Counted from the stretch's first letter, positions 1 to 14,528 are shown. The stretch: 64,000 nt of DNA from Lepturacanthus savala (GCA_030544235.1 CM060463.1:10639690-10703689), one strand, 5' to 3'. A program made the numbers and translations. The notes: a model not told the origin generated them from the sequence alone.

Positions 1-1864
1 AACACTGGCCTATAGGATATTGATGAGATTATCATGCCAGTGGCATGGCTGCATAACAAGAAACGGATACAGGATTATTGCTGACATTTCAATTGTCACA
101 TGAACATTGAACATTTGTTGTACATTAATATTGTTTGTTTTGAAATGTAGCTGCAGTTTAAAGGCTTTAAAGGTTTTGTTATTAGAAATCTGCAGGAGAT
201 GATCAGTATTCAAAGTTAAAAGATGCTATTTTTTATGCTATTTTATTTTTTATGCTATTGTATTTCTGTTTAAATAGTTTGTGGTTAATCTACATAAATT
301 CCATTATTTAACATTTGCATATCCATTCTCACAAGCTGTAATATTAGGAAGAAAAGAAGTGATTAATTGTAATTAATCACAGCAAACTGTATGCTTTGTT
401 TGTTAATTTCTTTTGCCAGAATTATTTATTTTTAACCGCATTTTGCAAATACAAATGTATACAGTCAGTACCTGCTGTTTGCAATTGTTTATTAATCTGC
501 AATACCCAGTGTGTGTATGTGTGTTTGTGTGTAGGCGTATGTTTTACCTGTAGTGTAATACGCATGTTGTATGGTTCTATTTTTCTTATTTCTAACATTG
601 CTAATGAAAATAATATTTCTTCGTTTGAAAAAGAAAATATTGCTTTTGTGTTTTCTGTGTTTGCGCTTTTGGGTCGAACATTGATACCGTCTAAGTTTTC
701 AGACTACAATTCTCCTCCAATTGTCGGGAGTATTGAATCTTGGATAATTCAGCCTAAAACCCCTGTAGCTTGCCTTAACAGCTCATGAAAGCAACCAGTC
801 AAATAACTTATCGGCTAAAAGTTCAGTATTTACTTGAGCTACCCTTGGAAGTTACTAAAACACATTTTATATAAACACTGTCCGGAGTGATCGTCCGCAA
901 ACATATGAAAAGGGTTGTCCTTGCTGTCAGCCGTTGATTAGTCATTCAGCGTGATGTGGACATGGCTGTCTCCGTGTCTCAGTGGGAGGGCGGCAGGACT
1001 TGATGGATGTCTCTCTTTAGAGATTGCACAGCACTGCAGAGTGGGAGGAGGACCCGGCCCTTGTTATCTATTCATGTTGTGTTCCTTTCTGCTCTGCCTC
1101 AAATGAAGCAGGATCTCCCTCCACAGCATGACTCCATCATTTCTGGAAAGAGCTAAGAAGTGCATGAAAGAGAATAAGAAAAAGCACCTCTTCCATTCCT
1201 GATCCCCAAGCACCTTTTAAGCAAAAATCCACTTAGAACTTGCATAAGTAGGGAGGGAGAAATCCCTCGACTTTCTACACAAGCGCTGAATTTGAGGATA
1301 ATCTTCACAGTACGTCGATGCGGGACGCCTGTCTCAAAGACTTCGGGTAACCTCACTAAAAATACACACAGACATATGGTTAAACAGTCAAATGTGCACA
1401 TATACTGGCATGTATTCATTTAAGGAAACAAAGCAGCACCAAGAAACACACTCTCACACACACAGACGCACACACGCATGCATGCACAAAGTCATTTCTC
1501 CCCTCATTTTGCTTTGCACAGACTCAATAAGACTGCAAGACAGTGAATCCTATTAAATGTGAGAAAACAAAGAAGGGAATGGCTCATTGAGGAGGAAAAA
1601 AACACGCACACTCTAGCTTCCTCTCCCTTTGCATATTCCTTCATGATTCTGGCAAGACCATTGGGAGATTGATGTGTCTGTCTTTTTCATACCTTCTGTG
1701 ACTGCTCAGTGAGGCACAGAGTTCCATGAAACTAGCCAAATTCCTAAATGATGAATGTACATTAGTGGCGTCCACCGGGAGGATAAACAGATCGCATATC
1801 AGCCGGGAGAGGAGGTAGATATTGAAAATCACGTGGAATTTGACCTGGCACCATATTGGAAATC
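1..1864. other. Non-coding flank, no gene seen
   Basis: AT-rich sequence with short CA/TG-rich patches (around 1447-1480 and 1960-1990). The open frames here are short, lack plausible splice context and match no family I recognise. On the minus strand this lies downstream of the last tafa1 exon, so part of it could still be 3'UTR if the distal poly(A) sites are used. Confidence 0.5.
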
Positions 1865-3621
1865 TTTATTCAGATTGCATGAATGAATTGGATGTGCTGT
1901 TCTGATAATTCCTCTCTGTCACCGAGGGAATAGTTTAAATGAAGCACCACAGATTTGTTTGTGTGTTTGCTGTACGTGTGTGTGTTTGTCTGCCCGTAAG
2001 TCATTTTCATACCCGCCTTGTGACTTGTTGATTGCTTGTTTACTCAAGCAAAAACTCTGTTTACAATGTTAACGTATCATATGAATGAAGCTCTGAAGAT
2101 CTTCCACCCACATATTACAGCATATCAAATAGTCATAAGAAGAACATTTTTCAGAATATCAGTTACCATTTGAAGGAATGGGAGACAGCATATCAGTATA
2201 GAAAAACATTTTTATTTCTCATAAGGCTGTCCTGTAATGTACTTATATCTACTGGGGGGAAGTTTCTCCATCGTGACTAATATGTTCTCACTGTCATTTT
2301 GAGTAAATCAACCGAATACTCTCTATTTCTCTCTCTGGCCGGTGAGAGCGAGCTCTACATATCAAACAGTCAAACATGGTCATCCATGACCACTCTCCAC
2401 AGCAGAAAGAGACACTAACTGTCCGATTATGGCCCGTGTTTTACTGCAGTTGTTCTATGTCCCTACTTTATCTTGAGTGGAAAGCCCAGGGGTTGTTGTT
2501 AGCGCTGCTTTCTTTTGTTGAGGCAGTTCTATACAGTGTTTTTTCCTCATCTTTAAAGAAACTACAAGCATTTTTCTGGCATAAACAGCGACATTGCTGA
2601 ATGACGAAAGTGACCAATATTTATTTTTATGACTGTTGTCGCTTTTTTCCCAAATGCAAGCATACACTGTAAAGCAGTCCTATACACACCATATTGGGGC
2701 GAGAGCCTCTGCATAAGGGGCTGAACAATATTCCACCGTGGGACTCGAGTCTTAAATATACCTCTCAGCTTCTTGGATCTGTCATCTTATATGTCACGTA
2801 TTTATATATGTATATATACACAAATGATCTTACATACAAAGAAAAAGAAGTGCTCATGAATTTACATTGAGTACGCCCACGGATAAAAGTCAAGTTCCGA
2901 TGTCCTCATGGAGTATGAAGGTGAGACCATGAGGGCTGACCCTAAAACCTCTCAAAGCTTCTTCATTAACTCGGCTATAGGCTGCTTGTGGTCGCTGTCA
3001 CTGAAAATCCAGCATTTCTCAGTCAAAATATCCTCCATGTGTTCACCGCAAAGCCGTCCGCCTGGGTTACCAGGCCAAATACAAACGCCTTCCACACAGA
3101 AATAAAACAATATCAAGGTAATATTCACCCGCTCGTGCCCTCAGTTCTGCGGATCCCATGTTCAAGACCATGTAAGGTCCTCAAACGGTTTACCTTTTTT
3201 GGTGGGCGGAGCAAAGGTCTTCACATAATGTTTTAACAAACTCTAAATAACCCCTGCTAAAGCTGTGTTAGCTTGCAGGGGTGGGGTGCGAGGAGCGTGT
3301 GTGTGTGTGTGTGTGTGGGGGGGGGCAACAGAACGAGGAAAACGGAGAGGAGAGCGGGTCGAAAACTGGCCACAGCTGTGCGGAAGAGGAGAGTCACCAA
3401 CGTGGAGCTCATTGATCAAACAGGGGATTAGTCTGGTTTCAAATCCTCGGCACCACACAAGGAAAAGCTGTTTTATCTGGGTGGATATCCTTTCTGTGGT
3501 TCCAGGTAATCCAGTCAGTAGCCAATGGATGTAATAGTTTTAGTCCGTTCGGCGGGAAGAGAGAAAAGGGGGTAGATGAGGGGAAGAGCCTGGCACGCAG
3601 CCCTGCACTGGGAGCTCTCTG
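1865..3621 (-). other. tafa1: Predicted tafa1 3'UTR with candidate poly(A) signals
   Basis: This sequence follows directly after the tafa1 stop codon on the minus strand. AATAAA hexamers (read as TTTATT on the plus strand) occur at 2620-2625, 2211-2216 and 1865-1870, so a 3'UTR of roughly 1.0 to 1.8 kb is plausible. The hexamers are seen directly; which one is used is inference, and the left boundary is set arbitrarily at the most distal of the three. A TG/poly-G microsatellite lies inside at 3296-3326. Confidence 0.45.
3296..3326. repeat. (TG)n followed by poly-G microsatellite
   Basis: A run of alternating G and T passes straight into about nine G residues. Frames across it give artefactual Cys/Val strings and are not genes. 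It lies in the predicted tafa1 3'UTR, so on the transcript it reads as C-run plus (AC)n. Confidence 0.9.
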
Positions 3622-3639
3622 TTAGGTCCTGGGATGAAT
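3622..3639 (-). CDS. tafa1: tafa1 last coding exon: five codons plus stop
   Basis: On the minus strand a pyrimidine-rich tract ending in TGTGTTGCAG is followed by ATT CAT CCC AGG ACC TAA, which reads I-H-P-R-T-stop. This is exactly the C-terminus I know for vertebrate TAFA1. The exon starts in phase 0 and so joins in frame to the AGG codon that ends the exon at 10021-10145. The coding part is only 18 nt, far too short for ORF-based detection; it was found by looking for the family's terminal pentapeptide behind an acceptor. The intron between the two exons is 6,381 bp. Confidence 0.93.
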   Translation of the reverse strand: MHPRT

Positions 3640-6600
3640 CTGCAACACAGAGGAGGAAGAGGAAAGGAGAGAAAACACACATGCACTTAGATAGAACAAA
3701 GGCATACAAGTATGCGAGGATTAGACCCCGAGGAGTTGCTCCATTCGCACGTTTCAAAAACAAGGAGAGCCTTTTGAACTGCGGAGGCTTTGTACAGCAT
3801 CCCCCCCCTCTCACTTCCTGGTGCCTGCTAAAAACAGACAGCTTATACAAATGTACACAATGCTGGAAACAGAGGTGTGTTCGTCATTTATAGGTATACC
3901 AGGATATATCCAGAAACCTCTTTGTGCAAAAAAAATTGCCTGTTTTCATGCTGTGTATGTCTGCTTCACAAAATGCTCATATTTGAACTCATATTTTTGA
4001 CTATCTCAAACCATTTTACCTCCATTTCAATTCTATCCCCAGCTTGACTACCCCCCAACCCCATCCCTTAATTTGCACCTTCATAGCAAGCCAGCCAATC
4101 ACAGAGGAGGATTTCCTCCAACCCAATAAAACGACTTTGGCTTTGCTAAATAGGATCGGGGCCCCCACTGCAGAGAGTGAGCCGTCTGTCCGTGACTACG
4201 GTTCAGGTACGCTTATTCAGCCTCATTTGCAGACCTGGACACGCTACAATAGTACATTGTACAACCTTGAAACTGCTATTGAATGTCCTGCTTTTCAGCA
4301 TCCTGAAGCTCAACCAGAAGCTTAATAAAAAAAAAAAAAAAACTGTGTGCGTGATGTCTACAACAGTTAAAGTAGTTGAGTTCCTTGCCCTCATATGACC
4401 TATATTACACAACAAAAAATAAAGTAATACCAATGTTTCTTGCAATGTTTTTTTTTTTTATATACCGGTTATTATACTTTTGACAGTAAAGAAATCTGAA
4501 GCCCGGCGAGCACCATGGGGCCAATTAGCAATCCCATAATCCTGTTCAACAATGAAATGCAGCCATGACATTTCCAGCAGGCTTGGCAGGTGGTAGCCAG
4601 GTGTGCGGATTTGATTGTGGAGGGTGCTACTTGGGACTCGCGAGCGTGAGCCGCAGAGTCTCAGAGCTCCGATATGTTTGACATCCTATACGAAAGTCAA
4701 GAAGATGTTCTTAACCGTTTTCTGCGTGTGCACCTGCACTCCCCTGCAGCAACGTGCGTTTTTCTGAGATTATACTTCAGAGAACAGTCAGAAGAGCAGG
4801 ACACTCTCTGGAATTATAATTTAGATTTAATTTAGTGTCAACATTGACCATGTCTGACAGCGTAATGGATTTCAGTTAGTCCACTGGTTGACTGTTTAAT
4901 TTGACAGAAAACAGCAATTGATTTTAGCAAGTAATTTAGTTGAATTTGGAGCCCCAGGCAACCGAAATGAGATTGTTTTAACCATTGTTTCGATATAAAT
5001 CAACTTGTTTGAAGAATTGTCTCGAAGCATTCATGATCAGCATTTGCATCACTTGTTTGTTTTTTAGCAGGATTCTTTAGTTTCTATCTCAAAATCATAT
5101 TAAACATTTTGAATACATATATTGACTTTGTAAAGTTGTAAGTTAGACTATATGTTTTTTTTCACCAGCTCTATTATTATTACAAATAAAATCATTTATA
5201 GTTTCATGCAATTTCAGATGCAGATAAATCATTAGCATCTTCTTACTCAAATAATAATTTACATGATTGCACAGTCTTTGTTGGCAGATGTGCTGAATAC
5301 TTTTTCGGTATGTCTTGTTTGAGGACACAAGCGCTACCAAATTTTAGCATCAGTGGGAAAAAAAAATTGAATTAATTTACATAATTGACAGAGCGTTTTG
5401 CTCTTTGAAATCTGGTCTTTTAGGACCAAATGAAATGCTAAGACAGATGTCGTATGAACTGTCTCAGAGCCCCACATTGAGGAAACACTTAGCAGTCCTG
5501 ACATATTCTCCCTTGCATCATGCCTATTTAAGCAGTCACACGGCAGCTGTTCCTCTGTGTGTTGTAAATATCTGCACAACCTCAGAGCAAAGCGCGTTGA
5601 TCCCTCCTCCAGGTCCTGTCGCTGTCTTTGTACAATTGTTGGCCCTTTTCTCCCCATGATCCTTAAACAAAGTAATCCTCTGGGCTCATCTTATCTGTCC
5701 AGCATTTACATCTGTATAATCTACAACGAGGCATCAAAATGTTGGAGCGGAGAATGACCTCTGCCAGAACAAGAGCAGTAAAAAGTTCCATATTAACGGC
5801 TCTCTTTCTACCTCAGATACAAGCCACTAGAGGTTTGTTAGCAGGAGAAGAGGGGTTGTATGCAAATGCTGTCATTTCAACCCACATGCGGTGAATGTGT
5901 CTGTGACTAAAAGTGTCCTCTGTGCTTTTTTTTTTGTCCTCTGCCTCTTCAAATGAACAATGCAGCAGGTAGCTGCGGATTGTTTAAGGATTTCCTGCCT
6001 ATCCCGTCTTTGCTGGCAACTAAGCCGCCTGCATTCTAATTTGCTGCCCACATTAAATCGCAATTTACTTAGATTTCAGTTAGTAAAAGGAGCCAAGGAC
6101 AATTGCCTTAGCAAATGAATTTAGTGCAAACACAGCCTAGCCTTTCCCCCTTACTCGTTTAGTGCTGAACAAATCAATCATGCCAGCCCAGAAACCTCCT
6201 CAAACAGCACTAAAGAGCATCCTCTAAAAACAGAAGACTCCAGACAACAAAATACATCAAGATCCATTTAATGTGACATTGACAATGGGGGAAAAAAAGC
6301 AAAGAAAAGTATAAATTAATCAGTATCACACTAGAATTAACTTCTCCATCCTAAACCTGTATAAAAATGTCATGAGCATGACAGTCTTGGCAGCCTTGCT
6401 TGCTCCTGGCAGCTTATAACCTAATTTTTCTTTTGTTTTTGAAAAGTCTTTTGTACGGTTATGTGTTTGACTTCATGATGACATTATACAGGACAGAATG
6501 AGGAGAAGAAGTGTTGTCAAACACAGGTGTAGAGGTGGAACAGATGATGATTTTTTTTTCCCGGCGCAGTTGAACCGTATGTGGCGGCGCTGCTCCGAGT

Positions 6601-9600
6601 TCATTTTCGACCACACCGCAGAAGCGTGTGGTCTCCCGGTTCGACAAATTAGATGGCGATGCATATGCTGGCGGGTCACTTTTGCTCTGAAACAGTCTCA
6701 CAGACGAGCTACATCCTGTCACACTCTGTTTGTGATTTCGCTTGAAAAAGTGCCCTCTGCTCCTTTTAATAAGGGACAGGTGGCTCTCTGAACAGCAAGT
6801 AAATCATGTCGGAATAGATGGAAGGGAAACACACTGTAAAGTGCGAAAGATGGCGGTGTAAAAGAATTGATCCAATGGGGTTCAATGCCTGGCATTCACA
6901 AATGTCGACGTACTGCAGTGCTCTTATATAGTTAAAACAATTACTCTGCATGAATGAGCGGTTATGTTGCAGTGTGAAATAACTGAAAAAAAGTCAATAA
7001 ATTAATTGAAGGTCTGATTAGGCTTATATTACGCACGTGTGACATTCCCACCTAGACATCGGTGACATATTCATATTCAGTCTAGCACGGGTCATCAAGT
7101 GAACATAATTCTTTTCACGATCATCAAAAAGCAGGGGGAGAAGAACGGGTGGGAGAAAAGATGTTTTCATTAAAGCCTCGCTCATTCGGCCTGTCTCTCT
7201 TAAGGTGTATAATTGTCTGGAGGGAGCAGAAATTGACTGATCTATTTAGCCAGTGGAGCAGGTAATGCAGATCTATGGCGGGCGAGTGTTTTGGAAGGTG
7301 CTCCCCAGCCTGGCTCCCACAAACAAAAGGGCCTGCCTTGACGGCTGCTATAGAACGGGCAATGAACGGCTCCCTCTCTGAAAGACATAAAGAAAGAAAA
7401 AGAAGAAACACGGGCGTCAGGCACTGGCTTTGCTTGGCTTCTTTCCATGCCAATTTTTATTACTTTTTTCTTATGAAATATGACGATAAGATCTATGTGC
7501 TACAGAACATGTGTGCCTGCCAAATGTGCTTCACTGACACTTTTCAGAGCAAAATGAAAACCTGCAGGTGAAATAAAAATGGATGAAAATTTACCACCCC
7601 TCCCCTCCTAAAAAAAGAAAAAAAAAAAAAAGAAAAAAGAACAAAGCCATGTTGTGGGGCTTGCTGGCTTGTGACGGACCAAAAATACAAATGAGGCAAT
7701 TTGGCCTGAGAGGCAGGTGAATGAGGAATGTTGATTAAAAAAGAGCGCAGAGTGCAGGATAAAAAGGCCTTTCATGTAGCCTGTGGGCTATGCTGTGCGC
7801 TGATAGCTGCTTCAACAAGACCCTCAGAGGGGGATCAGGATATCAAGTGGCCCCTGATAAGAAGCCGCGCAACTGAAAGGGAAGAGGCCTGCCCGGGGGT
7901 CTCGCGTGCACATGCGAGCGCTCACACGTGCATAAACAAACACATCAAACATGTGCATGCGCGTTCAGTACTAGGAGCGCACACGGAGAGTACCAAGGAG
8001 CACGTCACAGATTAGTGCCTAATGGGATTGGCAGGCCGGTGAAAGGCACTGTAATCAAACCCACACAGCGGCTGATAGTGAAAAACAGGACATGGAACAA
8101 AGGAGGCAATGAAAGGAAAAGGGACTTATCCTACCATTACACTCAGATCACAGACAGCAGGGCTCTGCTAAGCAGCGGACCTGCCTCTGTGTGTGTGTGT
8201 GTGTGCGTTTCTACCATACTTCACAGATTTGTTGCTACAGTATACGCGTGTCTACGCATCTATATGCTGGCTGGTATATTTAAGTAATACACCATTTATA
8301 CACCCCCCCAAAAAAAAAATCCCCGAAAAACAACTTTTTATTCATGCCTGTACCGCCTCGGCTCTGTGATAAATATTTACAGTGGGTGATGATGCGTTAA
8401 GTATTTGTGTCACGCCTGCCTAATCATGCACAGCATGTAAACACACACACGTGATTATTTTCGCACTGAGTATTTGGGTTAATGAGAAGTCATTGAACAT
8501 GAGTTGGTTCCACTTCTACCGCCCGACACTCAAGTACACACAGTGATGTGGGAGAGACGGGTATAAAAAAAACAACAACAAAAAAACAACAAAAAAACAA
8601 AAAAAAAACAAAGAACAGCTTGAGAAAGACTAACCTTTACAGAAGCAAGAATGCAGCTCAATTTCTGTTGACGCATCCTCTGCATTTTGCTTCCGGAAGC
8701 TAAAAAGGGGAGTATGGCTGGGTGTTCTGCAAAGAGAGGGTCAAGAGAAAAGGACACGTGTGTATTGGGTAGAAAAGCAGCTTCAGGCCTGACCTTTTGG
8801 CCCTCTTCTCTTAAAATTTTGATACAAATTAGAAAAGAATTATGTTTTATTCATATATATGTATCGAAGTTATTTTATTTTTCCCATTAGTGTGCAGGAA
8901 AGTACAATCGTGACTGGTGTGTCTCAAAGGAATAAAGCAAAAATATTTTGTCCTAAGTTATATCACTACATTCATCATTTCAAGTTTATCTTTTATAATA
9001 ATTGTGCAAAGGATTGAACTGAGAATTAGAGATGCATTCTTTAGAGTGAACCAAGCACCTTACCTTGACAGGCTGGCAAGACCCCATTCGATCAACTTCT
9101 TTTCAGAAAAATTTAGGCCTGTTGTGGCACAGTGAAAGCTTTATGTCTATCTGCCGCCGTATAAATCTGTAGAACAACCTTGGGGAGCCCTGTGTGGTCT
9201 AACCTTCACTGGCTGTTCCCTCTTCCCCTACCATCACATTAGTCTCTGCTTCTATTCAAAGTCATTGTCACCAAGCATTAAGAGAAGACGGGGGGTTTGC
9301 TGATCGCGAGCAGGTGGGGGGGCGAGTTAATTAAATGAATACAAATCGGGTGATCAACCTGTCACAGAGTGCTGGACTGCTGACTTTGAGGACTTAACTC
9401 CCTTCATTATTTTTGCATGCCGCATTCAGAGTTGGTTTACAGAGCCGAAAGGCAGCGGGGAAGCGCAGTGGCTGTTAACTTTATCTCTGAGAAGAGTGTG
9501 GCCTGAAGCAGAGCCCACCTGTTTGTTTACTGCCTGCTTTTATGTTTGTTCTTTACTACCGTGGGCTCTTACTTGCTCACAATGAACTGAACCCGCCTTG

Positions 9601-10020
9601 TTATACAGATGTGCCGCGTGGAGTATTCACTCTACGCAGTGCACGGTTGATTGTTATGTGACTTGAGATTGGGTAAAAATGAAGCAGGCAGTTTGCAAAA
9701 TAAAAAAAATATATATATAAAAAATAAAAAAAAGAGCTCTGTTGAAACATTTATTCCAGGTACTCAAACGCGGCTTCTTGCTATTTCTAGCGATTTCTCC
9801 ATTGCAAGTCCAAGGTTGAAGAGTAAAGTGAAATCTGTCTGGGGACACGCGTGCGATACGTGCTGCAAGTGTGCTCATGCCTCTGTTAAATATGCACGTT
9901 CATACGCGGCGCAGGCATACGCATATCCTAAATGCCTGTGTGACACTGCGCTTTGTGTGTGCAGGTTTGTGCATGTGCTGGATGCGTTTGTGCTCTGTGC
10001 GTGTGTGATTGAAGTCTCAC
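3640..10020 (-). other. tafa1: tafa1 intron between second cysteine exon and last exon
   Basis: 6.4 kb with a GT donor (next to 10021) and an AG acceptor (next to 3639) on the minus strand. It holds simple A-rich tracts (4324-4342, 7608-7636, 8565-8612, 9698-9735), a short TG run (8188-8205) and no exon I can support. The 4044-4398 and 7728-8287 open frames have no recognisable domain. Confidence 0.8.
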
Positions 10021-10145
10021 CCTTGTGGTCTTTATTTTGTTCCCAGAGGAGCACATCCATCCGGAGTTGTCAGGCAGAGTCTTACACTCCTCTCCCTCCA
10101 GACACGGCTCCATCTCACACCACCATTTTCCAATTACAATGGATG
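10021..10145 (-). CDS. tafa1: tafa1 exon: second cysteine block of the TAFA domain
   Basis: A 125-bp exon on the minus strand, with acceptor CCTTCCCCAG and donor AAGG|GTGAGA. It starts by completing a split Ala codon (G from the previous exon plus CA). It encodes SIVIGKWWCEMEPCLEGEEC, then KTLPDNSGWMC and GNKIKTTR, a near-exact match to the C-terminal half of vertebrate TAFA1. It supplies four of the family's ten conserved cysteines. TAFA proteins are small secreted chemokine-like factors expressed mainly in the nervous system. TAFA1 is reported as a ligand of the receptor GPR1/CMKLR2, and the family binds neurexins. WMCSSG differs slightly from the mammalian WMCATG as I remember it. It ends in phase 0, matching the last exon. 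TAFA2 also has SSG, but VIGKWWCEMEP and the IHPRT tail favour TAFA1. Confidence 0.96.
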
Positions 10146-11646
10146 CTGGGGAAGGTGAGCACAGATAACGTCACAAAGCGGGTTGGTTTTTTGAAATACA
10201 GACACAACCCCTACAGGTGCATTCATGTATGCGCGTCTAAATCGCCATTAGAAATGCTGATAACTGCTGACACAAAAGTGGAAGGGGGAAAAAATGTAAA
10301 TTAAAGAAGAAGGATGAGAAGGAAATGAAACACTAATGTATGGGGAATAATTAAAAACCAACCCTAAATGAGCATTAAAAAGCAACATAAATAATAAAAC
10401 ACAATTAAAGCGTAAGGGGTAGCCAGAGTTTAATATGTAGGCGGAATCATTACAAAAAGTTGAGTACATGCAAAAACCTCCTACACAAACATATTTTGAG
10501 TACATATTATACACGGGCACACATACAGTACAGAGGCACACTGCACCCATAGACAATAACCCACACACTATATTATAAGCAGCTCCAGAGGAACACCCAG
10601 CCATGGCTCTAAATGAATGTTTTTCCTCCTCTTCAGCCTCAGAGCAATTGTAGCGCTGCTGCATGGGTACTCTGCTGTTGACACTAATGTCTTATACCAA
10701 CAGGAACTAATCATTATTTTGTTTTGATATAGCTACATCGCATGTAAGGGAGCAATCTCATTTTTAATCAAAACTAATTGCCTCTCATTAACATCCACTG
10801 AATTCTTCCTCCAGCTATCTGACAAAAACAAATATGTTCTCATCTTCTCATCAAGATCTCTCTCTCTTTTCCTTGGCTTTCTTTATCTTTTTATCTGTGT
10901 CTCTGGGTGTGTGTCTGCATGTGTATGTTCAGAAAATGTGTTTTACGCATTAAAAACACCCGCACCTTGCATGTCATGTCTCTTTGTGCTTTCCAGTTCT
11001 TTTCTCAATATGTTTTTAACTGAATTTTAGGTAAAAAAAAAAAAAGAGAACTATAATCTGTAGCAGTATTTATATCGAGTGAGCTAAACATCACTGCTGC
11101 AAAAAATAGATTTAAATAGTTTTTGTCCTTTTTCTTGTGAAATCAATCATTCTTTTTGAAATAAATCCTGGCACATACGTCTTTACCATTCTTTCAAAGT
11201 CGTGATTCATTTATTAACCATGATGCTTGAGAAAACTTTTCGCTTTTACGAGCGCCTCTATATGACATTTCTGACAGCAAAACTGAAATGTTCAAAAACA
11301 TTTTTCAGGAGATTTTTCGCTAACATGATTTTTCCAGCATGTAAAAGCCGACATTTACATCTGCAAAGAGTATTTTTCCTTTCATCATGTAGCCGTAAGG
11401 ATGTGAAGGTCAAATGATGGGATGCGTGCAATTAGAGAAACCAGTATCATAATATTTTTTTTTCTTTCCAAACTGCTTCTTTTGATCCCTTTGGAGAAAA
11501 AAAAATGCCCACCAGCTTTTGTTGCCAAGGTTACAGGCCAACCACCAATCAATTGTGAGTATGAGCAACATGCTGCTTCCACGTGATGGAAGAAGATGGT
11601 TAAAGTGCAGTCCTTCACAGTACACACTGCACTATGGTTCTGTGAA

Positions 11647-11694
11647 TACACACACATACACACACGCACGCACGCACACACACACACACACACA
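11647..11694. repeat. (CA)n/(CGCA)n microsatellite
   Basis: Interrupted CA repeat with ACGC variants, in tafa1 intron sequence. Confidence 0.9.
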
Positions 11695-13724
11695 ACAGAA
11701 AAAGCAGAAAAGGAAAACTGGACACAGAGCTACTGCTGTTTAAAAACTTCGCTTTTTCCTCCATGAGCTGCGGGGGATACTGAATACAAGAATGAGAGCA
11801 ACCACTAACCAGCTGTACCTTCCCCCTGGCTTTCCCTATGGCTGTTTACCTTCCCCATTAATTACCACATGTTGGTCCATCATCAACTCTGTGCTTCCTG
11901 TATCTTGTATTTTACCTCCCTTCATCTTCAGACATGTAATAAATATGAATCTCACATCAGTTTTTGTTCAGCCGCTTTTTGAGTCATTGTTAAGCGGCAA
12001 ATTATGACGCGGCTTCGGGAGACGTGTTTAATTAGTTCTGTCGAGCGATAATGATGTGTCGCGACACCGCCGCTCGTTTTAGCTCCTTCTTCTCTGCGGA
12101 GAATGAGAGGGAAGACAGAAGTCATTTTTCATTACACCACCAGCTGAGGAGGATTTCTATTCGGCATTGCGAATGCAGGGATCCACTTGAAATTGAAAAC
12201 GGTAAAGTAATACCTGCAAAGGAAAAAAATCAATTCCTTCAAATGGAACAAGAGAGAAAGCACGGGACGTGGAGGGAAGGAAGCGGAAAAAAAAAAACGA
12301 GGCTGGAGATTAAAACGCTGCCTCGCGCAAGCAGCTGAAACGTGAGAGCTGCTTTGCATGAAAATTGAACGTTATTTATTGTACTTTACAGAAGTGAATT
12401 TACCCCACCCGCGGTGCCTTGAAATATGTACATGAGGCATAGATCGTTTATACAAAGAGAGTCCAGGAAATCTCTGTATAATACGTTGGAAGGGGCCCTA
12501 TAATGAAGAAAACACATTGTTTCCTGTGCTTGTGTGTCAATATTTCTATCTCTGGTGGGAACACAAACTGTGAAATAAAACCACCCACTCATTCTGTTGT
12601 GGTCTGGCCTCCTCTGTAGTTAGTGTTGCCATTTAGAGCCATTTAGAAATGGCTCTGGTTGTGATGACACAACAGGAGTGGAAGTTAACAGTAACCCCCA
12701 TTACGCAACCTGACTTCTGTTTCTCTGACCGTTCCCAGCTCTCTCTATATATCTATATATTAAGTGTTTTAACTTGCCTATTTTTTCTATCTTTGATAAT
12801 CAGCCCTTCTTTGTATAGTTTCTTGTGATTTCTAATCTGGTTCTGTGGTTTGTTTTGATCATCAAAATAATGCCAAAGTGTATTTTAAATGCAGTTAGCG
12901 CTGTTGTTTATGTCAATTTATCCCGATGGAACCATATATCACCACGATATGACATGATAAACATTTTCATGGCATCGATAAAATTCCCTAATTGCAATTT
13001 TTTATTAGGGTGTAAATTCACAAGGCTGCGCTTAAGTAGCCATTATGACTAATTAGCTAAATTATGACACATCCAACCAGAGACAGCATAGACTCCTGAT
13101 TATCAGTGCGATATGCAGACAAAATCAAAGATGGATTACCAGAGTCTGCAGCAATTACAGAGTCAGCGCCTGAACCAGGAAATACACCCTTCAGGAAACT
13201 GTGAACTAGAGCAGGGCTGCAGGGTTGTCAAATCATGATTTACTCTTAAAAACTCACTGCTGAAGTCATTCCATAAATGATGCACTTTTGCAAAGCCCTA
13301 ATTAATATCTTGACAGCTGCATCTTGTACTATACTAAAAAAGAGAGTAAAACTTTAACGAGCAGTGATCATGAAATATATCTTATAAATATTCATGCTCC
13401 GATTGGATCGTTGCCTTAAATGTCTGCTTCAGTCAGTCTGTGTGGGAGAGCTGACAACACACTGGTAATGACATCATACCAGACATATATGAGACTAAAA
13501 AACACACGTATCCAAGCCCAATGAGAACACACAGACACTTCATGTCTCTGACCTTGACCGCTGGAGGAGAGCTGGGCCAGGATCCATGCATCACTCTCTG
13601 GTGACCACTGACCTCTAACAGTTGTTTTACTTTAACTGCTCCCTGTGCAATCGTCAGCATAGAGGGTACAACCTTTGTTCCAACATCAGCAACTTTACTC
13701 CTCCTCTGTCTGCTGGGGAGTGCA

Positions 13725-13771
13725 GTGTGTGTGTGTGTGTGGAGTGTGTGTGTGTGTGGGGGGGGGGGGGG
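13725..13771. repeat. (TG)n plus poly-G microsatellite
   Basis: Two TG blocks separated by GGAG, ending in a run of 13 G residues. It has the same TG-to-poly-G architecture as the tract at 3296-3326. Confidence 0.9.
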
Positions 13772-14528
13772 CCTAGACAACTATCCTATATCCTCTTTTC
13801 AGACCTATCTGTTAGGAATCTGAATTGATTTAAAGCACCTGCAATTAACACCCTCACATCGGCATAAAGTAGCCAATTGTATACTGTCAAAAATGACAGA
13901 TGTGCCTGGTATAATGAGGAAACAGGACTGAAAAAAACAGGACTGATTCAAGATGGTAGCCATGGACCAGGCTGGAGTCTTTACCTTTGATAGACAAACA
14001 ATTGAGAGTGGGACTTGAATTGATTGAAAAACATGAAGCGATGGACCTTTTACAAGTGAATCTGTCAGATCATCGGTGAGCGGGCTCTGTGATGGATTGA
14101 ACTCACTGACACGTCCCTGCCAGGTAGCGGAATGTTTGAACACCTTGACGGATGAGAGAAGGGAATTGATTTCTGCCTGTGTCACAATGTGAATACGTGT
14201 CCGTGGGCTCAAATGAATAGTTAATGTTTTTCTTAACTTGTAGCAGGTGCACACATTGGATCATAACTACAGCTTCACAGTCTTGTCAGCTGTGGTATCT
14301 GTTTGTTTTTTTTTCATTGTTGTTGTCATGTGGTTAGCCAGGTAAATCAGTCACTTATAGTCAAAAACCTGTAAAGAGAGTTATCAGGCTTTAATGATTT
14401 TAGTAGGGTGGATTTCTGAATTTAAGGGTGCATTATCGATGCTTCATTTCATTTCATCTGTCTCCAGTATAAGTTCTTGCTTTTTTTGTATATTTCCCTT
14501 AACATGACCAGTTAATGCAGCAGATTTA

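Noticed and set aside
396..788. 130-residue plus-strand open frame
   Set aside because: No recognisable family, Cys/Val-rich over a TG-rich stretch, no splice or promoter context.
9651..10304. 217-residue plus-strand open frame
   Set aside because: It lies antisense across the tafa1 exon at 10021-10145, is Cys-rich because of TG-rich intron sequence, and shows no domain.
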